From the NCBI RefSeq assembly GCF_014698965.1, contig NZ_JACXAE010000075.1:1-64000 (forward strand): DNA of 64,000 nucleotides, written 5' to 3'. Made by a program: the position numbers and the translations under genes. Position 1 is the first letter of the stretch, and the number at the start of each line of letters is the position of its first letter. Positions 35,901 through 45,202 of the stretch are shown in pieces. The notes below the pieces were generated by a model. The model was not told the origin of the DNA and made no database searches. It saw only the letters and a program-made list of their open reading frames with translations. This DNA is from Iningainema tapete BLCC-T55 (GTDB lineage Bacteria; Cyanobacteriota; Cyanobacteriia; Cyanobacteriales; Nostocaceae).

Positions 35901-36143
35901 TACTTTAAGTCTCTTTTTCTTCCATTCTTGCTCTTTTTGTATTTCCCCCTTCTATGTATAAATTGAGTGGACGGGCAAAATATTTACTCAAGCAGCAAGT
36001 TTAGCTTCCACACAGGCATAAGCAATCGCCTCCGCCTCTACGCTCAGAAGATGTCACTAGTACCACACTATACTATATTTAGCGGCGTTATCCATAACCA
36101 AAAAACTAAATGGCTAATAGTTAATAGTTAGTTTTTTTACAAA

Positions 36144-36164
36144 CCATTAACCATTAACCATTAA
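36144..36164. repeat. Heptanucleotide tandem repeat (CCATTAA x3)
   Basis: Three copies of a 7-base unit directly at the stop of the downstream minus-strand gene, a type of short tandem repeat typical of heterocyst-forming cyanobacteria. Confidence 0.6.
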
Positions 36165-37205
36165 CTAAACCGTCGTTGCCGACAAAGAGTAAACTTGTCC
36201 GTCAATCAACAGTCGGGTGATGCCCTTGGCTTGGAGATGATAACGAGCCTTGTGTAGCATTTTGCTATCGGGAACTTTAATTACGCGATCGCGCTTAGTT
36301 GAGAAGCGCTTTGCTACTCGGTGGTTATCAAATATTGGCAGAGTTTTTTGCTGTGTTTCCAAGTTAGGAATTTGTCCTAAATCGCCAAAGTCTCTGAGTG
36401 GGCGAGTGATTAATTCACTTGATCGATCTATCACAAGATAGCAAGTTTTGGGTAGATTTGCTGCTGATAATGGTAAGACACGAACTAAAGCATCACCTCT
36501 AGATCTTGTGACTAAACGTGGGGCTTGATAGTCTTCATCATCTTCATAATCATCATCATCCTCTTCATCATCTAAATCCTCCAACTCTTCTGACTCATCT
36601 AGTAAATCTTCGCCGAACATTTGGGCGATGGCGTTGACTTCTGGATGAGAATCCTCGATCAACGGACTCTTGATATTGGTAATGACATGAGGCTTTTGTT
36701 CTAAAAGTTCTAATTGTTCTGCTACCACTGGTTTAGGCAGCGGCTTCTCGACGGATGCTACCACTGGTTTAGGCAGTGGCTTCTCGGCTGAGGATCGCCG
36801 TTTTACCCTTCTAATCACAGGGGTTGACTCATCATCATCATCATCATCATCATCTAACGGGCTGCTAATTGGAGGTTGCTCTTGTGGAGCTGGTTCCTCT
36901 TGCTTGCGTACAGATGGTTTTGCCACCGCTGGGACTTCTGGTTTTACTTCTGGCTGGTTGAAATCAGGCAAGTTGTCATAACTTACCTGTGCTCTTCCTT
37001 CCGGAGTTCTAGCAGCACGCTTGAGAGAGACGAGGTATTCATACTCGTCTTCTGCTAAAGTACTTTTAAGTAAACGGCTAATCGTCGAATTACTTACGTC
37101 ATAACGCTCTGCTAGTGTTGAGGTTGTTTCGGCGCTTTCTCGATACAACTTGAGTATTTCTTGTTTGTCTGATTCTGTTAGTTTTCTCACGGTAGACACC
37201 AACAA
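36165..37205 (-). CDS. Conserved cyanobacterial HTH protein with acidic low-complexity region
   Basis: A 346-residue protein. Residues 1-70 form a transposase-type helix-turn-helix (KQEILKLYRESAETTSTLAE, DVSNSTISRLLKS), which often leads to the label transposase, but no catalytic domain follows. The middle is acidic and disordered, with a run of Asp encoded by ATC/TCA triplet repeats (36829-36853) and a tandem repeat KPLPKPVVA (about 36719-36790). The C-terminal 100 residues form a conserved beta-rich domain (PLSAANLPKTCYLVIDRSSE). It is probably a DNA-binding regulator. The gene for an eight-helix membrane protein lies directly upstream. Confidence 0.7.
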   Translation of the reverse strand: MLVSTVRKLTESDKQEILKLYRESAETTSTLAERYDVSNSTISRLLKSTLAEDEYEYLVSLKRAARTPEGRAQVSYDNLPDFNQPEVKPEVPAVAKPSVRKQEEPAPQEQPPISSPLDDDDDDDDESTPVIRRVKRRSSAEKPLPKPVVASVEKPLPKPVVAEQLELLEQKPHVITNIKSPLIEDSHPEVNAIAQMFGEDLLDESEELEDLDDEEDDDDYEDDEDYQAPRLVTRSRGDALVRVLPLSAANLPKTCYLVIDRSSELITRPLRDFGDLGQIPNLETQQKTLPIFDNHRVAKRFSTKRDRVIKVPDSKMLHKARYHLQAKGITRLLIDGQVYSLSATTV

Positions 37206-37210
37206 TTTTT

Positions 37211-38086
37211 CTAAACTTTTTTTCTTCCTCGTTCCCGTCGGGTGCGGGTTAATGATGCGTCATATTCTAAGACAGCACCCATACCAAATAACAAAGCGCT
37301 AAATATCCAGAATACCTCTAGTATTTCTCCACTTTGATAATTGGGAATTTTCTCTGTGTATTTAAACCACATATCTGCAATGTATAGCGAAAAAGTTGCT
37401 GCCGCAATCATTCGCCAAGATAGAGACACTCTGCCACCCCAAAAGGCTAGTAATAAGGTAGTAGCGATCATTAATAGCAGTACGTCGCTGGTGACATAAA
37501 ACCAATTCAAAATTGTAGCGATATTTTCTGCCCATGCTGGCACATCCTCCTTGGCTACTTCTGGCAAATTAGAAATTAGCCATGTCAAAGCACTTGCCAA
37601 GGTGCCAATTGCCACTACAATTGCCCACTGCCATTTTTCTAGATTAAGTCTCCGCGAAGTTACTGCTAAAATCATGCCCACACCTAAACATAAATAACTC
37701 GTTATAAAAAATACGTCGCCTAGCGAAATAATCGGTTGTTCTTTTAAGATTATTTCTGTGTAGCCAAAAAATATCCCTCCTAAAAAATAACAAAGCATTC
37801 CCATGCCAATAGCTAACCAAACGTTTGGACCACTGACAATTTGTGGACTGCGCCAATTTCTCAAGCATAAGATACCAGCGCCCAAGTAAGCCACTGCTTC
37901 AAAAATATTTGTACCAATCACGTACCAATCTGCACGCCTTTCTATGCCGTCTGGCTCTGGGATTTTGGCACTAAACAGCAAAAAGTACAATAGTGCCAGC
38001 ACACCCCAGCCGAGCAGAGCCAAGACGATGTGTTCAGTGGTGAACGTGATTTTCGGACGGTATGACTTGTTGTAAGTGCTACTCAT
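37211..38086 (-). CDS. Eight-helix membrane protein, unknown function
   Basis: A 291-residue protein with about eight hydrophobic helices (for example IVLALLGWGVLALLYFLLF, AIVVAIGTLASALTWLI, VLLLMIATTLLLAFWGG, VFWIFSALLFGMGAVL). No catalytic motif was found. The layout resembles integral sensor or scaffold regions seen in cyanobacterial signalling proteins but without a kinase or cyclase domain. It ends 5 bases before the start of the HTH gene on the same strand, so the two probably form an operon. Confidence 0.65.
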   Translation of the reverse strand: MSSTYNKSYRPKITFTTEHIVLALLGWGVLALLYFLLFSAKIPEPDGIERRADWYVIGTNIFEAVAYLGAGILCLRNWRSPQIVSGPNVWLAIGMGMLCYFLGGIFFGYTEIILKEQPIISLGDVFFITSYLCLGVGMILAVTSRRLNLEKWQWAIVVAIGTLASALTWLISNLPEVAKEDVPAWAENIATILNWFYVTSDVLLLMIATTLLLAFWGGRVSLSWRMIAAATFSLYIADMWFKYTEKIPNYQSGEILEVFWIFSALLFGMGAVLEYDASLTRTRRERGRKKV

Positions 38087-38202
38087 AGGAATTTACTGTA
38101 CAAATGCACTTTAGCAGTTTTTTTGGCTTTTTGAATGTGTGGGGAACCGTCCTTAAGGAACTGGTTGTTCAATTCAACTTGGGCGTGTGAAACTGCTGTA
38201 TG

Positions 38203-38862
38203 CTAATGCCACAGTTTACTCAATGAAGACTGATTTAGCCAAGTCATGAACAGCGATCGCTCTGGCTCCGGCATATCTTGTAACCTATCTATAGCTTGCT
38301 GGACAAAGTTCGTGTTGCCAAAATATGATTTTCCCAACCGATGTAATTCTTGCAACATGGCTGTGACATGCTGTTCTTGCCAGTTGAGCATTGGCGCTAA
38401 TTGTAGTGAGTCCATTGTCAGCAAGTGTTTGACTGCGTTTGGTGAGTTAGTCTGCGGAAATTGATAGCGCTGCAATACTTCCATAATACTTTTCTCAAAC
38501 AATCCCGCTTGTCGAGTACCTAAAAAGTCTTCAATATCCATATACACTGCTTGTAGCAGCATAATACAGGCAAGTGTGAAAATACCCATCTTGCTTTGAT
38601 TTCCCGTATCACTCTCTAGCTGCTCTAAACGAATTTTACCCCAAACGCTGTACCGCTCTGGTTCCTCTAATAAAACGCAAGCTTTACCTCGGTTATCTGT
38701 TAAATCTCTCCACAAAGCTTTGGCTTCTTCCTCTTGGCTGGCTTTAAAGACGCTAATTAACCGGAAAGTTTGCCCCTGATAACTAAGGATTGGCACAACA
38801 GAATCCCGCTTTGGGTGCTGAATATTCGATATTTCCACATCCTGCCGTTTGAGAATAAACAT
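38203..38862 (-). CDS. Conserved cyanobacterial hypothetical protein
   Basis: A 219-residue soluble protein. The N-terminal half is beta-rich (VVPILSYQGQTFRLISVFKA, GKACVLLEEPERYSVWGKIR). The C-terminal half is helical (KSIMEVLQRYQFP, LLTMDSLQLAPMLNWQEQHV). It resembles proteins found throughout cyanobacteria without a known role. No signal peptide or membrane helix. It is the last minus-strand gene before tRNA-Arg. Confidence 0.65.
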   Translation of the reverse strand: MFILKRQDVEISNIQHPKRDSVVPILSYQGQTFRLISVFKASQEEEAKALWRDLTDNRGKACVLLEEPERYSVWGKIRLEQLESDTGNQSKMGIFTLACIMLLQAVYMDIEDFLGTRQAGLFEKSIMEVLQRYQFPQTNSPNAVKHLLTMDSLQLAPMLNWQEQHVTAMLQELHRLGKSYFGNTNFVQQAIDRLQDMPEPERSLFMTWLNQSSLSKLWH

Positions 38863-39083
38863 GGCACTGGCACTACAAAAGGGGCGTTACTATTTGGAGA
38901 TATCATAACTGCTTTGACGCGGCGATACCCAAAACCCATCAACATGGTTTTATTGTACATCCACATACCTAGCGACTAGGATCTTAGCCAAGAAAAGCGC
39001 AAAGAAGCAATTTTTTCTTGCCAAGCTGAATGTAGTAAAGATATAATTGTGATACAATAATTTTATAACTCAGGTTAAAACTT

Positions 39084-39157
39084 GGGCGCGTAGCTCAGCT
39101 GGATAGAGCAACAGATTTCTAATCTGTTGGTCGCAGGTTCGAGTCCTGCCGCGCTCG
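39084..39157 (+). tRNA. trnR: tRNA-Arg (anticodon UCU)
   Basis: A 74-nt cloverleaf: acceptor GGGCGCG pairs with CGCGCTC (one G-T wobble), D arm TAGCTCAGCTGGATAGAGC, anticodon stem CAGAT/ATCTG with loop TTCTAA giving anticodon TCT, and T arm CAGGTTCGAGTCCTG. CCA is not encoded. AT-rich promoter DNA precedes it. Confidence 0.95.
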
Positions 39158-39177
39158 TTTTGTTGTTTATTTTCCTA

Positions 39178-39717
39178 TTATTTGGGTTCAGTTTCCTCCG
39201 GCAAGACCAAAATAACTCTCATTTCGGCATGGATTTCTCTATGGCAGTTGGCACAAACTAGAATACACTTGTCTAGTTCTGGTATAGCTTTTTCAAAACT
39301 ATATCCTTTCCCTGCCGACAATTGCAGGTCTTTTTCTTTTGGGTTTACGTGGTGAAACTCTAAAGCATCTATACAGCGATCGTAACCACATCTAGAACAC
39401 TTGCCTCCTTTGTAAGCAACACATTTTTCTTTAAACCGCCGCATTCGTTCTATTGTTTGTCTGTTTGTACAATCTTTACAATATGGGCTAAAGTTTTTAC
39501 CATCTCTTCTTAGATAAAAAGCGTCTGCTGCTAAGTACTGTTTACATCTGGGGCAAACTTTGCTTGACTTATCTCTAGTAACTGTCAAATCAACAGTGTT
39601 GTGCCTGCCATAGGGTGAACAGTTAAGGCAAAATTTACGGTTTTGAACGTTTTTCAACTTTCCATCGATAAGTAATCTATTAGGAAACTCAGCAGCACAC
39701 TTTCTGCATTTTGGCAT
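39178..39717 (-). CDS. HNH endonuclease-like protein with zinc ribbons
   Basis: A 179-residue Cys-rich protein. Two CxxC zinc ribbons at the N-terminal side (CRKCAAEF, CLNCSPYG) and a third pair (CPRCKQYL, CKDC) precede a C-terminal HNH-type nuclease motif: CSRCGYDRC, LEFHHVNP and CANCHREIHAE. HNH proteins cut or nick DNA; free-standing ones of this layout are common in bacteria with unknown targets. It converges on the tRNA-Arg gene, ending 20 bases from it. Intact. Confidence 0.8.
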   Translation of the reverse strand: MPKCRKCAAEFPNRLLIDGKLKNVQNRKFCLNCSPYGRHNTVDLTVTRDKSSKVCPRCKQYLAADAFYLRRDGKNFSPYCKDCTNRQTIERMRRFKEKCVAYKGGKCSRCGYDRCIDALEFHHVNPKEKDLQLSAGKGYSFEKAIPELDKCILVCANCHREIHAEMRVILVLPEETEPK

Positions 39718-39935
39718 TTTTTGTAGCTTAAATGGATAAATAAGTTATATTATCCAATGATACGATTCCATGAATTTTACGGAGACAGCTAAGTTGCTGA
39801 TGGAGATCATATAAGCACATTCCACAAGTTTGAGCGCAACTGTTGCCATAATGCAGCATGTTCGCTTATGACAGTATGAGAAATTACTGAAACAACAACT
39901 GCTGTACTTCACGTAAAATTTAAGGACATAAAAAA

Positions 39936-40805
39936 ATGCCAATGACTTTAATTCAGGGCAACTTTAGCATACTCAAAGCTGCTCCTGATGGCGATTCCAT
40001 CCGGTTTTATCCCAATAATCCGCAAATGTGGCGCAAATTGCCCAAGAAACCCCGTACTAATCATAAAGGAGGCGCACAGCTACGCCTAGATAGCATCGAT
40101 ACATTAGAAACGCATTACCAGCCCAGAACAGGTAGTATCAAAGGTATGCAGCATCAGCCACTGAAATATGCTCATGCTGGTGCTGACGAGCTACTCAAAT
40201 TCTTAGGATTTAAAAACTTTACCCGTGGTGCTGATGAAGTGATTACTAAATCGGAACCAGAACAAGTGCCTGGGTTCATTTTATCCAGATTTGCCGACAC
40301 CTATGGTAGACCAGTAGCTTTTGCTTTCAAAGGTAAACCACCACAAGAAGATGGCAGCAGTGTTCAATTCGATAAATCTTTACTAGAACAAAGTGCCAAC
40401 TACCATATATTAGCTCAAGGGCTAGCTTACCCGACTTTCTACTCCAAGTTATATCCTGATATTCGGCAAGAGTTGGCTACTGTCGCTAAGAAAGCTCGTA
40501 AAGACAACAAAGGTTTGTGGGCAGAAGACAAGACTAATCAGGGTTTTGTTGTGGAAGACGTCAAAACTATCACAGAAGATGTGGTTATTCTACCAAAACT
40601 GTTTCGTAGACTGCTTGATTATCTTGCTATTAATGATGGCAGTGAATCTCTCGATGGATTTCCTGAATTTTTGAAGGCAAAAGATGACAAATTAATCATC
40701 ATTCCACAAACTCACATTACTGGATTTGACTATGTAGTTAAAGTCGATGGTCAAAAAATCCAGCTAACTTCTTTCCCTGAAGATTTGGTGTTTATGGAGA
40801 AATAA
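39936..40805 (+). CDS. Staphylococcal-nuclease-like (thermonuclease) protein
   Basis: A 289-residue protein with AAGGA upstream of ATG. The SNase/OB-fold region is recognised by DGDSIRFYP, LRLDSIDTLETH (Asp and Glu of the active site), ILSRFADTYGRPVAFAF, GLAYPTFYSKLYPDI and ARKDNKGLW. A C-terminal extension of about 85 residues has no clear match. The usual signal peptide is missing, so it would act inside the cell. Catalytic residues look largely present; the first Arg of the motif is less clear. Confidence 0.75.
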   Translation: MPMTLIQGNFSILKAAPDGDSIRFYPNNPQMWRKLPKKPRTNHKGGAQLRLDSIDTLETHYQPRTGSIKGMQHQPLKYAHAGADELLKFLGFKNFTRGADEVITKSEPEQVPGFILSRFADTYGRPVAFAFKGKPPQEDGSSVQFDKSLLEQSANYHILAQGLAYPTFYSKLYPDIRQELATVAKKARKDNKGLWAEDKTNQGFVVEDVKTITEDVVILPKLFRRLLDYLAINDGSESLDGFPEFLKAKDDKLIIIPQTHITGFDYVVKVDGQKIQLTSFPEDLVFMEK

Positions 40806-40850
40806 CTGGTTAGAATTCGGAATTCAGAAGTCAGAAGGAAAAAATTTATT

Positions 40851-40887
<37 letters not shown>

Positions 40888-43716
40888 TTAACTACCTTTT
40901 TGCGCAGATTCTCCTGGTCCTGCTGTGACAATTACTAAGTTATCTGGATGAATTAACTCTTGAATTGTCTGCTGTACTTGAGCCATAGTTACTGCTTCAA
41001 TGCGCTTGGGAAATTCTCGGATTTCTTCTTTTGAAAGTCCATAAATTGAATTATCCAAAATAATGCTCGATACATTACCAGGATTTGCTAAGTCTACAGG
41101 GTAGCTACTGGTAATGGAGCGTTTTGCCGTGTTCAATTCAGCTTCAGTTACGCCTTGATCGCGCAACTGCTTGAGTAGGGCTACGGCGCTCGTGATCGCC
41201 TTAGGCGCATCAGAAGGCGAGGTTTGCATTTGGATCAAAAATGGACCTGGATTGATCCCAGTAGCAAATGCACTGTAGATCCCGTAAGTTAAACCTTGGC
41301 GATCGCGTACCTCTGTACCCAAACGGCTAGATAAAGTATCCCCACCAAGAATTTGGTTCATTACTAGGGTGGCATAGTAACGAGGGTCTTTGCGCGAGAT
41401 CCCTCTATAACCAATATAGGTGACAGCTTCTGACTTACCGGGAATGACCTTGTTTATTCGGTTTGTAGTTTGTGGCAACGATACAGTTGGTACATTGACA
41501 GTTGGCGGTTGACCTTTTGCTTGCCACTGATCAAACACTTGATTGAGCAACGCTTTCACTTGAGTTGGCTCAAAGTCGCCCACCAAAGCAAGAGTCGTAG
41601 TATCAGGTCGGTAATTTTGCTGATAAAAGCGAACTACATCAGCACGAGTAATACCTTTTAAACTTTCTTCCGTGGGAAAAGTATGAAACGGATGGTTTTC
41701 TGGGTAAACTGCTTGCTGGAACACTCGTCTACCTAATCCACGGGGATCGTCTAGTTGTACTTTCAAGCTGACTAACGCTCGCTGACGACTCAATTCTAAC
41801 TGTTGAAGAGGGAAAGTAGCATTTTGTACCACATCAGCCAAGGTTTGCATTAAGATTGGTAAATTAGTAGAAAGACCATTTCCACCAATGCTCACCCCCT
41901 CACGGCTAGCACTGAATCCCAAGCTAACTCCCTTGTCTTCTAAAGTTTTCGCCAGAGTCAAAGCATCTCGCGTCTTTGTCCCATTCATTAAGTTAGCAGC
42001 CGTTAAATTCGCTAATCCGGCTGTTTTACTTGTATCAAATACACTTCCTGCCTGAATGTTTCCACTGATGTTTATTGTCGGAACACTGCGATCTGGCAAG
42101 AGCAGAACTCGTAATCCATTCTTGAGTGTAAATAACTCTGGTAACGGCTGCTTGTTTGTCGTAGTAGCAGATGTCGCCGGAGGCAAATATTTAGCGAGTT
42201 CCGCTGGATCTACGGGTTTACCGGGGTTGAAATTCTCCACAGTACGCCCAGAGTCTCCACCAGAAGCTCCTGGTTTACCATCTAATTGAGTTGGTTCAAA
42301 AAAGCCAATGGTTTGTTTAGCAGGATTGAGGTAAGTTTTTGCAACTCGCTGCACATCCGCTGCGGTAACTTTATTAATTGCTTGCAAATAGCGTTCAGTA
42401 AAACGGTAGTCTCCCGTAACTGTTTGGCTATACCCTAGTTGACTTGCTTGACTGGTAATATCCTGGTTATTTAAGACAAAGCTAGCTTGTAACTGCGTCT
42501 TTGCCCGGTTCAATTCTGCTTGAGTCACAGGTTTTTGTTGTATTTCCAGCAAAGACTGTTGCAGTACTGAGGCAATTTTTGCTACTTCTTTACCTGGTGC
42601 AGCGGTAGCTTTAATCTCATACCAACCCGGTTCAATCAGTTCTGCCGCACTACCTCCAACAGAGGAAGCCAAACCAGTTTCTACCACAGTTTGGTAAAAC
42701 CTAGAGCTACGTCCCCCCGTTAAAATTGCATCCATCACATCAATCGCAGGTACATCTGGGTGAGTGGCATTTGGTAATGGATAAACAATTTGTAATAGTG
42801 ACGCACTCCCTGGCTGTTTCAACACAATCGGCGATTTCTTAGCAGTAGGTGAGGAAACATTTGCGGCTGGGAGAGGAGATAATTTCTCCCCCGCTCCTCC
42901 ACTCACAGGCTCCCCCACTCCCCTGCTGTTTTTCGGCACTTTACCAAAAGTTTCTTTAATCGTTTTCAAAACAGGTTCGGTGGTAAAATCTCCTGTAACA
43001 ATTAAAACTGCATTGTCAGGGCTGTAATATTTCCTGTAGTAATTACGTACTTGCTCTACCGTGAATTTCTCGACATCGGCTTTTGTACCTCCTACGGGTA
43101 AACCGTATTGTCGGTTGGGAAAAGCTGATCGCATCACAGCGCGATCGAGACGATAACCTGGTGAATTTTCGTACCCCTGCAATTCAGAGATGACTACACG
43201 CTTCTCACTCGTTAATTGGTTAGCATCTATTACAGAGCCTTGCATCCGGTCAGCTTCAAGGGTTAGTAGTGCTTGTAATTTGTCCCGTTGCACTGTACCA
43301 TAGTAAGCTGTTTCGTCATAGCTGGTAAAGGCATTGGACTGACTGCCTAATGCACTAAATATTCGTCCAAACTGTACCGGACGTTGGGTAGTGCCTTTGA
43401 ACATCAAATGTTCTAATTGGTGAGAGATGCCATTTTCTCCCACTCCCTCATTGCGCGAACCAACTCGATACCACACTTGGACACTCACTACTGGTGCAGT
43501 ATGGACTTCTTTAGTAAGCACGATTAAACCGTTGTCAAGTACGGTTTTACGCACCCCTTGTGTGAGGGCAGTATTAGATACAGGCGTGACTTTTGTTGGC
43601 GTTGCAGCGTAAGTAAAACTGCTGGAAATTAGCAGTGTACTCAGTAAGAAGCTGAGGAACAAGCCTATCAGTGTGGATGGACGTAGCTTATTGAGTAAAG
43701 GCATGATAGGTTTCAC
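40888..43716 (-). CDS. M16-family zinc peptidase, tandem-domain
   Basis: A 942-residue secreted protein: signal peptide (LFLSFLLSTLLISSSFTYAA), then two M16 halves. The N-terminal half has the inverted zinc motif HQLEH (99-103) in NGISHQLEHLMFKGT. The C-terminal half (from about residue 530) lacks it (AANLMNGT), as expected for the inactive clam-shell partner, but keeps the REGVSIGGNGL and TYGIYS-type regions. A linker rich in Gly/Pro/Ser joins them. It degrades peptides in the periplasm or at the cell surface. Length is typical for fused M16 proteins. Confidence 0.92.
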   Translation of the reverse strand: MKPIMPLLNKLRPSTLIGLFLSFLLSTLLISSSFTYAATPTKVTPVSNTALTQGVRKTVLDNGLIVLTKEVHTAPVVSVQVWYRVGSRNEGVGENGISHQLEHLMFKGTTQRPVQFGRIFSALGSQSNAFTSYDETAYYGTVQRDKLQALLTLEADRMQGSVIDANQLTSEKRVVISELQGYENSPGYRLDRAVMRSAFPNRQYGLPVGGTKADVEKFTVEQVRNYYRKYYSPDNAVLIVTGDFTTEPVLKTIKETFGKVPKNSRGVGEPVSGGAGEKLSPLPAANVSSPTAKKSPIVLKQPGSASLLQIVYPLPNATHPDVPAIDVMDAILTGGRSSRFYQTVVETGLASSVGGSAAELIEPGWYEIKATAAPGKEVAKIASVLQQSLLEIQQKPVTQAELNRAKTQLQASFVLNNQDITSQASQLGYSQTVTGDYRFTERYLQAINKVTAADVQRVAKTYLNPAKQTIGFFEPTQLDGKPGASGGDSGRTVENFNPGKPVDPAELAKYLPPATSATTTNKQPLPELFTLKNGLRVLLLPDRSVPTINISGNIQAGSVFDTSKTAGLANLTAANLMNGTKTRDALTLAKTLEDKGVSLGFSASREGVSIGGNGLSTNLPILMQTLADVVQNATFPLQQLELSRQRALVSLKVQLDDPRGLGRRVFQQAVYPENHPFHTFPTEESLKGITRADVVRFYQQNYRPDTTTLALVGDFEPTQVKALLNQVFDQWQAKGQPPTVNVPTVSLPQTTNRINKVIPGKSEAVTYIGYRGISRKDPRYYATLVMNQILGGDTLSSRLGTEVRDRQGLTYGIYSAFATGINPGPFLIQMQTSPSDAPKAITSAVALLKQLRDQGVTEAELNTAKRSITSSYPVDLANPGNVSSIILDNSIYGLSKEEIREFPKRIEAVTMAQVQQTIQELIHPDNLVIVTAGPGESAQKGS

Positions 43717-43844
43717 AACAACAGAAAAGTGTTAATCAATATAGCGTTTATTTTGAAGTGCTGCGTTCTTCCGTATCACTACTGCTGACGGTTACAACAG
43801 CACTGAGATATAACAGGCAAAGAACCGTCCAAACAGAACATTAG

Positions 43845-44486
43845 ATGGCTACTAGTACCCAGTTGATTGAAACAATTCTCAGCCAGCTAAAACAATCATA
43901 TCCTCTTGCTAGCTATGAGCTTAATTGGGAAACTCCGCTTCAGCTTCTGGTTGCAACCATTCTTGCCGCGCAATGTACAGACGAACGTGTAAATAAGGTT
44001 ACCAAAACTCTCTGGCTGAAATATCCGAATGCCCAAGCTTTCGCCCAAGCTGATATTTTGGAACTCGAGCAAGATCTCAAGCCAACTGGATTTTACCGGA
44101 ACAAGGCAAAAACTATCAAGAGTGTTTGTCAGGAAATAGTTACGCAATTTGGGGGTGAAGTACCAGATACAATGGCATCCATGGTGATGCTACCTGGAGT
44201 TGCCCGAAAAACAGCGAACGTAGTTCTCAACACTGCCTTTAAAATTAGTTCTGGCATTATCGTTGATACCCATGTGGCTCGTGTTAGCCAACGTTTGGGG
44301 CTAACAAAACAGAAATCTCCCGAAAAGATAGAACAAGATTTGATGAAGCTTGTTCCTCAACAAGAATGGACTTTTTGGGGACCTGCGGTTGTACTTCATG
44401 GTCGCTACACGTGTACTGCAAAAAATCCAAATTGCACGGAGTGTGTTTTGCAAAATGTTTGTGAAAAAATTGATGTTTCGATTTAA
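43845..44486 (+). CDS. nth: Endonuclease III
   Basis: A 213-residue base-excision repair glycosylase/lyase. The helix-hairpin-helix is MLPGVARKTANVVLN, the catalytic Asp is in VDTHVARVS, and the C-terminal 4Fe-4S motif is C-x6-C-x2-C-x5-C in CTAKNPNCTECVLQNVC. The usual catalytic Lys is expected in the LPGVARKTA helix. It removes oxidised pyrimidines. The gene is followed directly by ung, so the two repair genes are probably cotranscribed. Confidence 0.96.
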   Translation: MATSTQLIETILSQLKQSYPLASYELNWETPLQLLVATILAAQCTDERVNKVTKTLWLKYPNAQAFAQADILELEQDLKPTGFYRNKAKTIKSVCQEIVTQFGGEVPDTMASMVMLPGVARKTANVVLNTAFKISSGIIVDTHVARVSQRLGLTKQKSPEKIEQDLMKLVPQQEWTFWGPAVVLHGRYTCTAKNPNCTECVLQNVCEKIDVSI

Positions 44487-44505
44487 TTGAGTGGAGGAAG
44501 GCATT

Positions 44506-45186
44506 TTGACTTATCACCAGCTTCCGGCATCTTGGCAGGCAGTACTTGCTGAAGAGTTTGACAAACCCTACTTTCGTCAACTCCAAGATTTTTTGAAAGA
44601 GGAAAGACGAGAATACACGATATATCCACCTGAGGAGAATGTCTTTTCAGCTTTTGAACTTACACCTTATGAACAGGTAAATGTTTTGTTACTGGGGCAA
44701 GATCCCTATCATGATGAAAACCAGGCACACGGTTTATGCTTTTCAGTCAAGCCGGGAATTAAGCCTCCACCATCACTTGTAAATATTTTTAAAGAACTCA
44801 AAGATGATGTTGGGTTTAATATTCCTAACAATGGATATTTGGTAACATGGGCTAAACAAGGTATTCTCATGTTGAATGCGGTGCTAACTGTGCGATCGCA
44901 TACACCGAATTCCCATAAAAACAAAGGTTGGGAGACTTTCACGGATGCGGTGATCAGCAAAGTTAACCAAAAGGAGGAGCCTGTTGTCTTTGTTTTATGG
45001 GGTGGGTATGCACAAAAGAAGCTAAAGTTAATAGATACAAAACGACATAAAATTATTCAATCTGCACATCCCTCGCCACTTTCTGCACGCAATGGCTTTT
45101 TTGGCAGCAAACCTTTTTCAGCGATTAACTTAGCACTGCAATCTTTAAATAAGCCAGAGATTGATTGGCAGATTCCAGACCTTTAA
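44506..45186 (+). CDS. ung: Uracil-DNA glycosylase
   Basis: Start placed at TTG 44506 (TYHQLPASWQ) because GGAGGAAGG lies just upstream; the longer frame from 44491 would run through that site. The protein is 226 residues with GQDPYHD (catalytic Asp), GLCFSV, and HPSPLSARNGFFG (catalytic His). It removes uracil from DNA. It sits 19 bases after nth and overlaps the usual upstream region of tilS. Confidence 0.95.
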   Translation: MTYHQLPASWQAVLAEEFDKPYFRQLQDFLKEERREYTIYPPEENVFSAFELTPYEQVNVLLLGQDPYHDENQAHGLCFSVKPGIKPPPSLVNIFKELKDDVGFNIPNNGYLVTWAKQGILMLNAVLTVRSHTPNSHKNKGWETFTDAVISKVNQKEEPVVFVLWGGYAQKKLKLIDTKRHKIIQSAHPSPLSARNGFFGSKPFSAINLALQSLNKPEIDWQIPDL

Positions 45187-45202
45187 CCGGGTAGAATTAT
45201 CA

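Noticed and set aside
36165-37205. Transposase
   Set aside because: Only the helix-turn-helix resembles one; there is no catalytic domain or terminal repeat.
39084-39717. tRNA-Arg plus HNH gene as an integration site of a mobile element
   Set aside because: The tRNA is intact, no direct repeat of its 3' end was seen nearby and no integrase is present.
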